The notes: generated from the letters alone by a model not told the origin. Counted from the first letter of the stretch, positions 1-8,800 are shown. The stretch is DNA of 35,597 bases from Actinomyces sp. ICM47 (GCF_000278725.1 NZ_ALCA01000136.1:1-35597); one strand, 5' to 3'. Made by a program: numbers and translations.

Positions 1-1405
1 AGCCCACCGCGTTGGAGTGCGCCCACGCGGAGCAGGGGGTGCCGTAGCGGCCCTTAATGTAGCCGATACCCCAGTTGATCTGGGTGATCGGGTTGGTCCG
101 CCAGTCCGCGCCAGCCGAGGCCATCTTGGATCCCGGCAGTGCCTGCGGGATGCCGTAGGCACCCGAGTAGGCGTTCTCGGCGTAGGGGTTCCACTGCGAC
201 TCGCGGTTCCACAGGAGGATCAGGCACTGATACTCGCTATCACCCCACCCCTGAGCCGCGACGATAGGCCTGGCCAGGGAACGCGGATCCTCACCGGAGT
301 AGTTCGTGGGGACGTCACCGACCTCGGCGGCGGCGTCGCCATTCTTCGATTCACCCTTAATCTCGGCGATTTCTTCCTTGCTGGAAATCGAGCCGAGCTT
401 CGCGCGGTAGCGCACGGAGGTGGTGCCGTCGGCTTCCTCCTTCTCCTCCAGCGTGGCCTTCGGGTCGATGCCGGCAGCGACGAGGGCGGCCGGGGTGACT
501 TCCTTCGTTCCCTCGCTACGCACCTGGGTCACGGGCTGGGAGGTGGAGTGCTCGGTGATCGGCACGGAGGTCAGGACTCGATCGCCATCTTTCTCCTGCC
601 ACACCGTCCAGGTGGTCACGCCATTCTGGCCGGTCGTGGTCACCTGAGACTCGCCGACGAACATATCGTTGCTGGTCGTTGTGGTCTCGCTAAAAGGAAT
701 TTCGACTGTCTCGGTGGCCTCGCCGCGGGTCACGCGGCTGACGTTGATCGTCATCTCACCGGTGCTGTCGTTTTCGACGGTGACGCGGTCGAGGGCGTGC
801 ACGGAGACACCGGCAGACTCAAGGATCGCGCGCGTGTCCTGGCCGGGACGGACCGCGACTTCGCGGGTGGTGCCGTCGGCGCTCACGAAGATGTTACGGG
901 GGCGGGAGACCAGCGGAGTGAGTTCGTCGCGCGACGCGGAGCGGTCGGCGGCAAGGGCCACCGTGGAACCCAGGGGCGCTGCGTCGGCAAGGATTCCGTC
1001 GGCCGAGGTGGCCGTGGTCCACAGGGTGCGGGTCTCGCCATCCACCGTCACGGTGTACGCGCGCGAGCTACGCACGACGATGGTGTCGCCCTCGTGCACG
1101 GTCTCGGCGAGGCCGGGCTGGACCAGGTCGCCGCTGCCGACGCTCACGTTCGCGACCTCAAGCGCGTCACCGACGGTGTTGCCCCACGCGGTAACCGGGC
1201 GGGTCACGCCGTTGACTTCGAGCATGACAGTCGTATGCGAGGACGCGACGCCGTAGGCTGCCAGGCCGAGGACTCCCGCCGAGGCAAGAGTAGCGACGCT
1301 GAGAACAACACGCGGAGAGGGCGCGAAAGCGCGCACGTGTCCGCCGACGACATGCAGGGCGCTGGCAGCGGAGGCGCTCAGCGAGTTACTCAGGTGATGG
1401 CTCAC
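1..1405 (-). CDS. Secreted DUF348/G5 lysozyme-like (lytic transglycosylase-type) protein, 3' end cut by window edge
   Basis: The frame opens with GTG at 1405 behind a GGGAG Shine-Dalgarno seven bases upstream. It runs off the left edge after 468 codons, probably only a few codons short of its stop, because the visible end (SAWAHSNAVG) resembles the usual C-terminus of this family. One N-terminal hydrophobic segment (about residues 33-55) would be a signal or anchor. Three DUF348 repeats follow (about 57-240), then a G5 domain (about 240-320, ending SEGTKE). The C-terminal lysozyme-like domain contains NRESQWNP, whose Glu is the likely catalytic acid, and GAYGIPQALP. Known of the family: peptidoglycan cleavage outside the membrane. 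Its N-terminal half has the same layout as the next gene upstream, rpfB, but the catalytic domain is of a different type. In many actinobacteria ksgA follows rpfB, so that gene may lie beyond the edge. Confidence 0.85.
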   Translation of the reverse strand, partial: MSHHLSNSLSASAASALHVVGGHVRAFAPSPRVVLSVATLASAGVLGLAAYGVASSHTTVMLEVNGVTRPVTAWGNTVGDALEVANVSVGSGDLVQPGLAETVHEGDTIVVRSSRAYTVTVDGETRTLWTTATSADGILADAAPLGSTVALAADRSASRDELTPLVSRPRNIFVSADGTTREVAVRPGQDTRAILESAGVSVHALDRVTVENDSTGEMTINVSRVTRGEATETVEIPFSETTTTSNDMFVGESQVTTTGQNGVTTWTVWQEKDGDRVLTSVPITEHSTSQPVTQVRSEGTKEVTPAALVAAGIDPKATLEEKEEADGTTSVRYRAKLGSISSKEEIAEIKGESKNGDAAAEVGDVPTNYSGEDPRSLARPIVAAQGWGDSEYQCLILLWNRESQWNPYAENAYSGAYGIPQALPGSKMASAGADWRTNPITQINWGIGYIKGRYGTPCSAWAHSNAVG

Positions 1406-1502
1406 AATACTCCCGGTTACTCAATATTGGTTCTGCTGGTCAGCTTAGCGCGAGGACCCCGACGAACGCTAGAACAGTAGCATTGCCGGGGCTAAAGTCA
1501 CG

Positions 1503-2672
1503 TTAGACAAGGCCGAGCTTGTAGGCGCAGCCCCACTGGCCCCAACCGGCGCGCTGCTGGAGCATGCGCGCACGCATGGTCTGTTCCTCCGCCGAGGCGT
1601 CGGAAGGCAGGCCGGTACCGCCCACGGACTGCCATGTCGGCAGGGAGAACTGGTACATGCCATAGTAGCCGTTTCCCGTGTTGGTCGAGGGGTTTCCGCC
1701 GGATTCGCACTGGGCAATAGCGGCCCAGATGGCGGCGTCGTCCCCGGAGACGGCGGCCGAGCCGCCGGAAGAGGAGCCGGACGAGGACGAGTCGGATGAT
1801 GAGGAATCAGACGACGAGGCGGGGGTCTCCTTGGGTTCCTCAGCCTTCTTCTTTTCCTTGGTTCCCTTGGAGACGATGTGGGTTGTCGGCTCGGTGCGGG
1901 TCGTGGCCAGGACAGCGGTGACGGTGACGTTGCCGTCGATGGTCTCCTGGTAGGATTCGGTCACCTCGGAGCCAGCGACGCCCTCCTGTACGACCTTCTC
2001 GGTGCCTTCTTCGGCCTCGGGATCTTCACGTTCTTCGGTCTCGAAGGGGATCTCGGTCGTCGTGGAGGACTTGCCGCGCACGACGCGGGCCACGCGCACG
2101 GTGGTCTCGCCGCCGCTGTTTTCGAGGGTCACGCGATCAATGGGACTGGCAGTGACGCCAGCCTTCTCCAGGATCGCGCTCGTGCCCTCGTCGGCGGAGG
2201 CGACGACGTCGGTAGTGGTCCCGTCGGCGACGACGTGGACGGTCTCACCGCCCTCGCCCAGCGGCATTTCGGCGCGGACGAAGGAGCGGTCGGCCGCCAT
2301 TGACGAGGTCTGGGCGGGCAGGGCGGACAGGATGCCGGAGGCGGTCGAGGCCGTGGACCACGCGACGGTCTGGCTGCCATCAACGGTTACGTCGTAGGGC
2401 GTGGCGGTGCGAACGACGACGGTGTCGCCGTTGGAAACGGTTTGGTCGGCGGCAGGTGCGACGAGGTCGTGGGCCCCCACGCTGACGCCCGCGGTGTTCA
2501 GGGCATCCCCTGCGGTCGTGAAGAACCCGGACACGTCACGGCTTACGCCATCCACCTCGATGGTGACGTGACGGTAGGAGGTTCCAATTGTCGCGGCGGC
2601 AGCGCCGGCCACCAGAAGGGTCGTCGCGGTGGCGACGGAGATGACGGTTGTACGGGTAGGCTTAACGCTCAC
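1503..2672 (-). CDS. rpfB: Resuscitation-promoting factor RpfB
   Basis: 389 residues with the full RpfB layout. An N-terminal hydrophobic signal/anchor covers about residues 10-30. Three DUF348 repeats lie at about 33-200 and a G5 domain at about 205-285. A low-complexity Ser-rich linker (about 290-315) leads to a C-terminal Rpf domain from about 318, with the catalytic Glu in CESGGN and the typical GYYGMYQFSLPTWQ segment. Rpf proteins are muralytic enzymes that cleave peptidoglycan during growth and exit from dormancy. The start is GTG, with GGAG four bases upstream, which is tight. tatD lies upstream on the same strand, the usual actinobacterial neighbour, and a paralogue with another catalytic domain lies 97 bp downstream. 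A GTAAC inverted repeat sits in the 235 bp upstream region, so the gene probably has its own promoter. Confidence 0.93.
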   Translation of the reverse strand: MSVKPTRTTVISVATATTLLVAGAAAATIGTSYRHVTIEVDGVSRDVSGFFTTAGDALNTAGVSVGAHDLVAPAADQTVSNGDTVVVRTATPYDVTVDGSQTVAWSTASTASGILSALPAQTSSMAADRSFVRAEMPLGEGGETVHVVADGTTTDVVASADEGTSAILEKAGVTASPIDRVTLENSGGETTVRVARVVRGKSSTTTEIPFETEEREDPEAEEGTEKVVQEGVAGSEVTESYQETIDGNVTVTAVLATTRTEPTTHIVSKGTKEKKKAEEPKETPASSSDSSSSDSSSSGSSSGGSAAVSGDDAAIWAAIAQCESGGNPSTNTGNGYYGMYQFSLPTWQSVGGTGLPSDASAEEQTMRARMLQQRAGWGQWGCAYKLGLV

Positions 2673-2783
2673 AGGGCTCCAGACCTTGTAGTTTCCGCCT
2701 CCGTGGCGCGCCCCGCGCCGCTTGCCACTCGGGGCGGCAGGCTGGCTCGCGTGGGCGTCCGAAAGCGGACTGACACCCCAACC

Positions 2784-2799
2784 GTAACCAATTTGTTAC
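2784..2799 (-). promoter_or_regulatory. GTAAC inverted repeat upstream of rpfB, candidate MtrA-type operator
   Basis: GTAAC and GTTAC face each other across six bases (GTAACCAATTTGTTAC) in the tatD-rpfB gap, about 115 bp before the rpfB start. On the minus strand the right half runs into TACGGT, which fits a TANNNT -10 element. GTAAC-like half-sites are known for the actinobacterial response regulator MtrA, which controls rpf and other cell-wall genes. Assigning this site to MtrA is inference. The rest of the 2673-2907 gap shows nothing I recognise. Confidence 0.4.
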
Positions 2800-2907
2800 C
2801 GTTTTGCGACCTCTTTGATACACCTCACGCGCGAGGGCGCGCGGCCCGGAACCTGCCACGGCCTCGGCGCTGCGGGGCGTCAAAACTGACCTGACCGACT
2901 GAAAAAC

Positions 2908-3822
2908 TCACCACCAGGAGCCGTAGACGGCCTCGGTGTTCGCACGCAGTTGGTCGCACGCAGCGGCTTCGCTGACCCCCCACAGCTCCGCGATGAATCG
3001 GACGGTGTGGGCCATGACGTAGGAGGCATTGGGGCAGCCGCGCCACGGGACGGGTGTCAAATAGGGAGCGTCGGTCTCGACGAGGACAAGTTCGCGTGGC
3101 AGGACCGCCAGGGCCGCGCGCAGGTCGGAGTTCGCCGGGTAAGTGATGGGGCCGGCGAAGGAGGCGTACCAACCGTGCTCGGCGAGGTGCTGCGCCATTG
3201 CAGCGTCCCCCGAATAGCAGTGGAAGACGATGCGTTGATCCGCGCTCGCGCACTCGCGCAGGATCTCCAGCGTGTCCTCGTGGGCGTCGCGGTCATGGAT
3301 CTGCAGGGGTAGGCCGGCTCGCTGCGCCATCTCGATGTGCGCGCGGAAGGACTCTTTCTGTGCCTCGCGGCCGCGCTCGGCCGTGCGGAAGTAGTCCAAG
3401 CCGCTCTCCCCTACCGCGACGACCATCGGGTCGCTCAGACGTTTCTCGACCTCGACCAGCGCTTCAACGAGGGGAACATGATGCTCGCGCACGATGGGGA
3501 CCAGGCCGTCGGGTGAGGGATCGGCGCAGCCCGCGTGCAGGGCGGCATCGTTGGGGTGGATCGCGAGCGCGACACGCACGCCCTTGTGAAGGCGTGCCAG
3601 TTCGATCATCGGGTCGAAGTCGGGCAGCTCGCAGGCGCTCGAAATGAACGCGGTGACGCCAACCTCACGAGCCCGGCCCAGCTGCTCGTCCAGGCTCAGC
3701 GCCACGCCCTCGCGTCGGGGAATCTCCCCGACGTGGGTAGGCAGGTGCGTGTGGTTATCCACCACGGGCGCGGCCAGGGGTGCGGGCGTGTCGGGCCAGG
3801 GACGAGGCTTACGCGGACTCAT
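2908..3822 (-). CDS. tatD: TatD family metal-dependent hydrolase (DNase)
   Basis: 304 residues of a TIM-barrel TatD hydrolase. Metal-binding motifs appear in the expected order: DNHTH near residue 22, GESGLDYFR in the middle with the metal-bridging Glu, QIHDRDA, FHCYSG, and ETDAPYLTP near the C-terminus followed by the family's R-G-C-P-N. TatD enzymes are cytoplasmic magnesium-dependent exo-/endonucleases linked to DNA repair and turnover. The ATG has AAAGGA about 11 bases upstream. The gene starts 39 bp after the DJ-1/PfpI gene on the same strand, so the two are probably co-transcribed. tatD next to rpfB is a conserved actinobacterial pairing. The usual metG upstream neighbour is absent here. 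Confidence 0.93.
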   Translation of the reverse strand: MSPRKPRPWPDTPAPLAAPVVDNHTHLPTHVGEIPRREGVALSLDEQLGRAREVGVTAFISSACELPDFDPMIELARLHKGVRVALAIHPNDAALHAGCADPSPDGLVPIVREHHVPLVEALVEVEKRLSDPMVVAVGESGLDYFRTAERGREAQKESFRAHIEMAQRAGLPLQIHDRDAHEDTLEILRECASADQRIVFHCYSGDAAMAQHLAEHGWYASFAGPITYPANSDLRAALAVLPRELVLVETDAPYLTPVPWRGCPNASYVMAHTVRFIAELWGVSEAAACDQLRANTEAVYGSWW

Positions 3823-3861
3823 GCGGGGCGGGTGTCCTTTCGTGGAAACGTGCAGGTGGTG

Positions 3862-4446
3862 TCAGTGGGTGCGCACGATGCCGCGGGAGATGGCCTCGGC
3901 CGCGTCCTCCCCCAGGAGCTGGCGCACGATCTCGAGGCCGAGGTCGATGGAGGTTCCGGCACCGCGGCTGGTCGTGATGAAGCCGTCGACGACGACGGGG
4001 TTGTCGTGGACGATGGCACCTCCGGCGGCGATGGCCTTAACGAAGGCCGGGTTGGCGGTCGCGTGGCGACCGTCGAGCACGCCCAGCTCAGCGAAGATCG
4101 AGGGGGCCGCGCAGATCGCGGCCATCGCTTCGCCCTCGTCGGCGCGGCGCAGCACCTCTACCTGGATCGCGGGCGTGGCCTTCAGGTTTGTGGTGCCGGG
4201 AAGGCCACCGGGCAGGAACAAGACGGTGTAGGTAGACAGATCCACGTCCTCGAGCATGAGGTCGGCGACAACGCGGATCCCATGGGAGCTGGTCACGTGG
4301 CGCGCGTCGGTCACAGAGATCAGGTCGGCGCGCACGCCAGCGCGGAACAGGATGTCGGCGACGGCCAGGGCTTCGACCGTTTCAAAGCCATCGGCCAGCA
4401 TAATGGCGACGGTCGCGTCGGTAGCAAGGTTCTCGGGGGTGGGCAT
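3862..4446 (-). CDS. DJ-1/PfpI family protein
   Basis: 194 residues, the usual DJ-1/YajL length. The N-terminus has the LADGFETVEA segment carrying the conserved Glu, and the nucleophile elbow is AAICAAPS with Cys112. LFLPGGLPG, which precedes the elbow in this family, is also present. Members include deglycases, chaperones and oxidative-stress sensors, and the exact activity here cannot be told. The ATG has GAGG about five bases upstream. It is the first gene of a likely operon with tatD. On the minus strand TAACCT (4487-4492) could be its -10 element, but no convincing -35 is seen. Confidence 0.88.
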   Translation of the reverse strand: MPTPENLATDATVAIMLADGFETVEALAVADILFRAGVRADLISVTDARHVTSSHGIRVVADLMLEDVDLSTYTVLFLPGGLPGTTNLKATPAIQVEVLRRADEGEAMAAICAAPSIFAELGVLDGRHATANPAFVKAIAAGGAIVHDNPVVVDGFITTSRGAGTSIDLGLEIVRQLLGEDAAEAISRGIVRTH

Positions 4447-4523
4447 GGTTCCTCTTTCCTGGGGCAGTCACAGCGGGTTTACACCCAGGTTAGCGCAGCC
4501 GCGCCTACCCCGGGAATGAGCCA

Positions 4524-4551
4524 CGGCCTCGACGCACGAGGGCCGAGGCCG
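4524..4551 (-). terminator. Hairpin after the large ABC transporter
   Basis: CGGCCTCG (4524-4531) and CGAGGCCG (4544-4551) form a perfect 8 bp inverted repeat with a 12-base loop, eight bases past the stop of the ABC transporter gene. There is no clear T-run, so it may act as a weak or factor-assisted terminator. The stem is built from the GGCCTCG word that recurs in this window. Confidence 0.55.
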
Positions 4552-4558
4552 AGGCCAC

Positions 4559-7500
4559 TCACTCGGAGCGCAGCGCCTCCACGGGGTCCTGGAGCGAGGC
4601 ACGCGCCGCCGGGATGATACCGGCGATGACCGTCAGGCCGACGGAGACCGCGACCAGGGCGACGGCCGTAAGCGGCGAGAGCTGGGCAATGTTCTCCACG
4701 TTGAACGAAGAGTAGGCGATCGAGTTAGCGAGCGCACACAGCGCGTACGTGACGCCCACGCCGATGGTGCCCGCGAGGAAGCCTTCGATGATGGTTTCGG
4801 CGTTGAAGACGCGTGACACGTCACCCTTCGATGCGCCGATGGAGCGCAAGATGCCGATCTCCTTACGGCGCTCGAGGACCGAAATATAGGTGATGATCGA
4901 GATCATGATCGAGGAGACCACGAGCGAAATCGACACGAAGGCGATGAGCAGCCACGAGATGATGTCGACGATCTTCGTCACCGAACTCATGAGCGCACCC
5001 ATGATGTCGGAGTAGGTGATGACCTTGTCGGTGGCACCCGCCGCCTCATTGTCCTTGTTGTAGGTGTCGAGCGCAGCCTTCACCTTGTCCTTATCCGCGA
5101 AAGACTTGGGGTAGATCGAAATGTTGGAGGGCGAGGCGATGTCCGCCCATCCCAGGTTCCTCAGGTTCGTCTCCAGGGTCGGCACATTCGTGGAAAACAT
5201 GGTCGCCATGAGGGCCGCGAGGGATTTCTCGTCCATATTGGACTGGAAGGCCTCCGCGAAGGCGTTGGGGTCCATCGAGAACGCGCTCGACATGTCGGTC
5301 GCGAACTGATCCATGACCGTGTTCATCTGCGTTCCGATGGTGTTGGAGATCTGCGTCATCATCTGTGTCATGGCGGCTGTCATGGCCTCTTGCATGACCT
5401 GCCCAATCGCGGCACCCACGCCCTGCGTGAGACTCGCACCCAGCTGGGCGGCGATCTGCGTGGAGATCGCGTTCATGACCTGCGTGGAAATGTCGGTGCC
5501 GATCTTGGCCAGCGCCGGATCATCCCCGATGGCTTTCATCAGATTAGCGCTGAGTTTGTCGGCGTCCACCACCTGGTCGGAGCCGACCGCCGTTTGAATC
5601 TTCTCGAGAACCTCGGGCTGACTGAAGTAGTTGGCGGCCAGGACCGCAAAGTCCGTCGTACCGCCCTCTTCGATCTGCTTCTGGGCGTATTCCTGGAACC
5701 CCTGAGCGATCTCGCTGGCCTGAGCGCTCAGGTATTCCCCGGCCCCGTCCTTGACTGCGCCGTCGGCGAGCGCAGATTGGATGATCGTGGGGAAGTCGAT
5801 GGTGGCGAGTTCGGGGATGTCCTTGCTGAGGTCGCCGAGGTCCAGCTTGGACAGGTCGATGCCCATGCCGGACTGTGCGCCTGATTGGCCTGCGAGGTTC
5901 GAGAAGTCGAGGGTGGACAGGTCGAGGTTCGACAGGTCCAGGCCCGACATGTCGAGGGTGGAGAAGTCGATGCCGGACAGATCCATCCCGGAAAAGTCCA
6001 TGCCCGACAGGTCCATCTGCATCTTATCGGGGTCGATTTGGAAGGCCGCAGAGAGTTTAGATTCGTCGACTGTGAAGAGTGAGGACATGTCGAAGCCACT
6101 GGACTGGCTCTTGTGGTCGTCTGCCAGTTCTGTGAAGGTCTTGCCGGTGAAAACATCGACGTCGGGCTTGGCACGCTGAGCCTTGACAATCGGGCTGGCG
6201 TTGGCCTCCTCGATGATCTGATAGGTCAGGGCGGGGGTGTAGGCAATGCCCTGACGCAGTGCTCCTCCCTTGTTGGAGTTGGGCTTAACGATTCCGGAGA
6301 TGGTCAGCTCCTGACCGTCGTCCACGAGCTTCTTCATGTAGTCGGCGTCTGAGGAGCGGTCTGTCCATACCTTGTAGGTCTCGTCCCACGTGTACTTGTC
6401 GAAGGCGTTGATGCGACGGAAGGTGGTGCTCAGGATCGTGGAGTAGTCGTAGGTCGCGTCGCTGGTCGCCGACTGTGCGTTCGTCTGCGCATCGGCCGGC
6501 GTTTTGCCGCCGAGCGTGCCCTGGTAGTAGGTTCGCATGAGGTCGTCGAATTCCTTGTGGTCTTTCAGACCCAGGGTGTATTCGAAGAGGTTGGGGATAT
6601 TGCCGTCCTCGTCGAGGACCAGGATCACCTGGTTCGCACCGCTTGGCCAGGAGCCAGCGACGAGGTCGTACGCGGAGGTGTAGAGCGAGGCCGTGGCGGG
6701 CATCTGGTAGAAGGCGTTCGTCTGCATCATCGACCCAAAGGCACCCGAGCCGAAGCCGGCCTCCATCTGCTTCATGGACTGGTCGGGGCTGACTTGAACG
6801 GTCGACTTGGATGTGTCGGATTGGAAGATCTGCGGGACCACGTCGTAGTCGTATTCGATGGCGTTGACCATCGTCTCGACGTTCCCGCCGTTGTTATCCA
6901 GGTAGGTTTTGAGGGAGGCCAGGTCGTTGGTTTTCGCGTCGCGGATCGTGTCGGCAAACGTGCGCATCTGGGAGACGCCGACCTGACCATCGGGTGCTGG
7001 CTTATCTTTCTTGGAGTCCGAGGCTGACACGGACAGGGCGGCGGTCATGTCGACGCCGGTCTTTTGGATTGTCAGCGGATACGCGCCCAGCGTCTCTTCT
7101 TCGGTCTTTGCGATGTATGCGTTCGTCCCGTTGGCCAGCGCGAGGATCGCCGCGATGCCGATGATGCCGATAGACCCCGCGAAGGAGGTCATGAGCGTGC
7201 GGCCCTTCTTGGTCATCAGGTTGTTGGCCGACAGGGACAGGGCGGTCACAAAGCCCATGGATGTGCGGCGCGCGGGCTTCGCGGCTCGTTGGTCCTCAGC
7301 GCTAGGCACGAAGGGATCGGAGTCGGCGACGATGCAGCCGTCGGCCAGCTCGACGATGCGGGTGGCGTACTGGTGGGCTAGCTCGGGGTTGTGCGTGACC
7401 ATAATGACGAGGCGGTCGCGGGCCACGTCGCGCAACAGGTCCATGACTTGCACGCTAGTTGCGGAGTCGAGGGCACCGGTCGGTTCGTCGGCCAGCAGGA

Positions 7501-7984
7501 TCTCGGGGTCGTTGATGAGGGCGCGCGCGATGGCGACACGCTGCATCTGGCCACCCGACATCTGTGAGGGCTTCTTGTTGACGTGGTCCTTCAGGCCGAC
7601 GCGTTCAAGGGCGTCGAGGGCGCGCTTGCGACGCTCGGAGCGGGAGACACCGGACAGGGTGAGGGCCAGCTCGACGTTGGCCAGGACACTCTGGTGCGGG
7701 ATCAGGTTGTAGGCCTGGAAGACGAAGCCGATGCGGTTGTTGCGGTAGGCGTCCCAGTCGCGTGCCTTGTAGTCCTTCGTCGAGATGCCGTCGATGACGA
7801 GGTCGCCCGCCTGGAAGCGGTCAAGGCCACCGATGACGTTGAGCATCGTTGTCTTGCCCGAGCCGGACTGGCCGAGCACGGCCACGAATTCGTTGTCGCG
7901 GAACGCCACGGAGACCTTGTTGAGAGCCACCTGCACGAGGCTGGCGGTCTGATAGGCCTTGACTATTTCTTTCAGCTCAAGCAT
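4559..7984 (-). CDS. MacB-like ABC transporter, fused ATPase and FtsX-type permease with large external domain
   Basis: 1141 residues. The N-terminal ATPase has Walker A GQSGSGKTT (38-46), signature MSGGQMQ (142-148), Walker B ILLADEP (162-168) and the H-loop MVTHNPE. A first membrane segment at about 265-285 is followed by roughly 690 external residues. Three further membrane segments with the FtsX hallmark LERRKEIGILRSIGASKGDV close the protein. The external region contains eight consecutive pentapeptide-like units (about residues 655-700) and a Gln/Met/Thr-rich helical stretch (about 835-905). Known of the family: mechanotransmission or export of peptides, antibiotics or lipoproteins; the substrate here is unknown. 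The ATG has AAGGA six bases upstream. It is a single-gene unit, since the neighbouring GNAT gene is divergent. TAGGCT (8022-8027) is a possible -10. Confidence 0.9.
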   Translation of the reverse strand: MLELKEIVKAYQTASLVQVALNKVSVAFRDNEFVAVLGQSGSGKTTMLNVIGGLDRFQAGDLVIDGISTKDYKARDWDAYRNNRIGFVFQAYNLIPHQSVLANVELALTLSGVSRSERRKRALDALERVGLKDHVNKKPSQMSGGQMQRVAIARALINDPEILLADEPTGALDSATSVQVMDLLRDVARDRLVIMVTHNPELAHQYATRIVELADGCIVADSDPFVPSAEDQRAAKPARRTSMGFVTALSLSANNLMTKKGRTLMTSFAGSIGIIGIAAILALANGTNAYIAKTEEETLGAYPLTIQKTGVDMTAALSVSASDSKKDKPAPDGQVGVSQMRTFADTIRDAKTNDLASLKTYLDNNGGNVETMVNAIEYDYDVVPQIFQSDTSKSTVQVSPDQSMKQMEAGFGSGAFGSMMQTNAFYQMPATASLYTSAYDLVAGSWPSGANQVILVLDEDGNIPNLFEYTLGLKDHKEFDDLMRTYYQGTLGGKTPADAQTNAQSATSDATYDYSTILSTTFRRINAFDKYTWDETYKVWTDRSSDADYMKKLVDDGQELTISGIVKPNSNKGGALRQGIAYTPALTYQIIEEANASPIVKAQRAKPDVDVFTGKTFTELADDHKSQSSGFDMSSLFTVDESKLSAAFQIDPDKMQMDLSGMDFSGMDLSGIDFSTLDMSGLDLSNLDLSTLDFSNLAGQSGAQSGMGIDLSKLDLGDLSKDIPELATIDFPTIIQSALADGAVKDGAGEYLSAQASEIAQGFQEYAQKQIEEGGTTDFAVLAANYFSQPEVLEKIQTAVGSDQVVDADKLSANLMKAIGDDPALAKIGTDISTQVMNAISTQIAAQLGASLTQGVGAAIGQVMQEAMTAAMTQMMTQISNTIGTQMNTVMDQFATDMSSAFSMDPNAFAEAFQSNMDEKSLAALMATMFSTNVPTLETNLRNLGWADIASPSNISIYPKSFADKDKVKAALDTYNKDNEAAGATDKVITYSDIMGALMSSVTKIVDIISWLLIAFVSISLVVSSIMISIITYISVLERRKEIGILRSIGASKGDVSRVFNAETIIEGFLAGTIGVGVTYALCALANSIAYSSFNVENIAQLSPLTAVALVAVSVGLTVIAGIIPAARASLQDPVEALRSE
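5885..6017 (-). repeat. 15 bp degenerate tandem repeat encoding pentapeptide-like units
   Basis: Within the ABC transporter gene, about eight 15-base units encode [M/I/L]-D-[L/F/M]-S-[G/T/N] in succession, from MDLSG MDFSG to LDFSN. This matches the pentapeptide-repeat rule, with a hydrophobic central residue followed by Ser and a small or polar residue. The units differ at third codon positions, which suggests selection on the protein rather than recent DNA slippage. Confidence 0.75.
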
Positions 7985-8139
7985 GCATCATCCTTACCGT
8001 TCGTCCCACTGTGCACATACAAGCCTAACCGAGCGACTTCTGGCGATGATCGGGAATTCTCACGCCTCGACCCCTGATCGGCCCCCGATTCACCCCTGAG
8101 AAATCACGCCGAAAACCCGGTATTCCATCGAGAACCCAG

Positions 8140-8151
8140 CCCCGGCCTCGT
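8140..8151 (+). repeat. CCCCGGCCTCGT intergenic motif, copy 1
   Basis: Exact copy of the recurring 12-mer. It sits in the 218 bp gap between the divergent ABC transporter and GNAT genes, 40 bp before the GNAT promoter, so it cannot be a simple terminator arm here. Confidence 0.6.
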
Positions 8152-8190
8152 CCTCGGAGCACGGTCGGATGCCCGCGTACACGCCACAGG

Positions 8191-8196
8191 TATCAT
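8191..8196 (+). promoter_or_regulatory. -10 element for a leaderless GNAT mRNA
   Basis: TATCAT lies exactly six bases before the ATG at 8203, and no Shine-Dalgarno is present. Transcription would begin at or next to the start codon. Confidence 0.6.
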
Positions 8197-8202
8197 GAAG
8201 TC

Positions 8203-8775
8203 ATGACAGACCTCACCCAGATTCCCGTGCCCAACGACGGGCCGATCACCGACAAAGTCCTGGAGATCTACGAGCGGTCCTTCCCACCCGAGGAACAGGT
8301 CCCCATGTCCGAGCTGCGACGCAGCGCCGAGCGCGACGAGGTGTCTTTCCTTGCCTGGATCGACCCGTCACTCCCCGCGGGCGAGGACGGGGCCGGAAAC
8401 GTGGTCGCCCTGACCTTCTCTTTCGTCTTCCCCGACCTGTTCTACCTGGGTTTCCTCGCGGTCGACGGGCGCACGCGCAGCGCCGGCTACGGCTCGCGTA
8501 TCCTGGCTCATTTCCGCGAGCGCTACGCGGGCATTCCCCAGCTGCTCGAGATCGAGCCTCTCACGCGCGAGGCGGCGAACTACCAGCAGCGCGTGCGCCG
8601 CCTGGCGTTCTACGAGCGCAACGGCTTTGCGGTCACGAACATGATCACGCACGAGGCCGACCAGACCTACCGGGTCCTGGCGCGGGTCGGTATTGTGACG
8701 CCGGAGCGCCTGGAGGAAGCCCTCAACTCCGTGACCGACGATCCGGCCTACGCGTCGCGCGTGACGACAGACTGA
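8203..8775 (+). CDS. GNAT family N-acetyltransferase
   Basis: 190 residues. The acetyl-CoA-binding part reads YLGFLAVDGRTRSAGYGSRILAHF (about 86-109), in which RSAGYGS is the R/Q-x-x-G-x-G/A loop of the fold. The C-terminal YERNGF segment is the usual GNAT motif B. The substrate cannot be told. The start at 8203 has no ribosome-binding site but a well-placed leaderless-type -10. An out-of-frame ATG at 8195 opens a three-codon frame that ends in TGA overlapping the real ATG; it would lie upstream of a leaderless transcript. The gene converges on the antiporter gene. Confidence 0.85.
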   Translation: MTDLTQIPVPNDGPITDKVLEIYERSFPPEEQVPMSELRRSAERDEVSFLAWIDPSLPAGEDGAGNVVALTFSFVFPDLFYLGFLAVDGRTRSAGYGSRILAHFRERYAGIPQLLEIEPLTREAANYQQRVRRLAFYERNGFAVTNMITHEADQTYRVLARVGIVTPERLEEALNSVTDDPAYASRVTTD

Positions 8776-8800
8776 GGCCTCGTCTCTGCCTCGCCTCCCG

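Noticed and set aside
17..1480. 487-codon open frame on the plus strand
   Set aside because: It lies opposite the DUF348/G5 protein, has no recognisable domain, and is the kind of antisense frame that high-GC codon use creates.
2673..2907. c-di-AMP (ydaO-type) riboswitch upstream of rpfB
   Set aside because: Such riboswitches precede some actinobacterial rpf genes, but I could not find their conserved core here.
5885..6017. CRISPR-like or minisatellite array
   Set aside because: The 15 bp units vary at third codon positions, have no spacers and stay in the reading frame of the transporter.
8195..8206. Three-codon upstream frame ATGAAGTCATGA before the GNAT gene
   Set aside because: The proposed transcript starts at the GNAT ATG itself, so this frame would not be in the mRNA.
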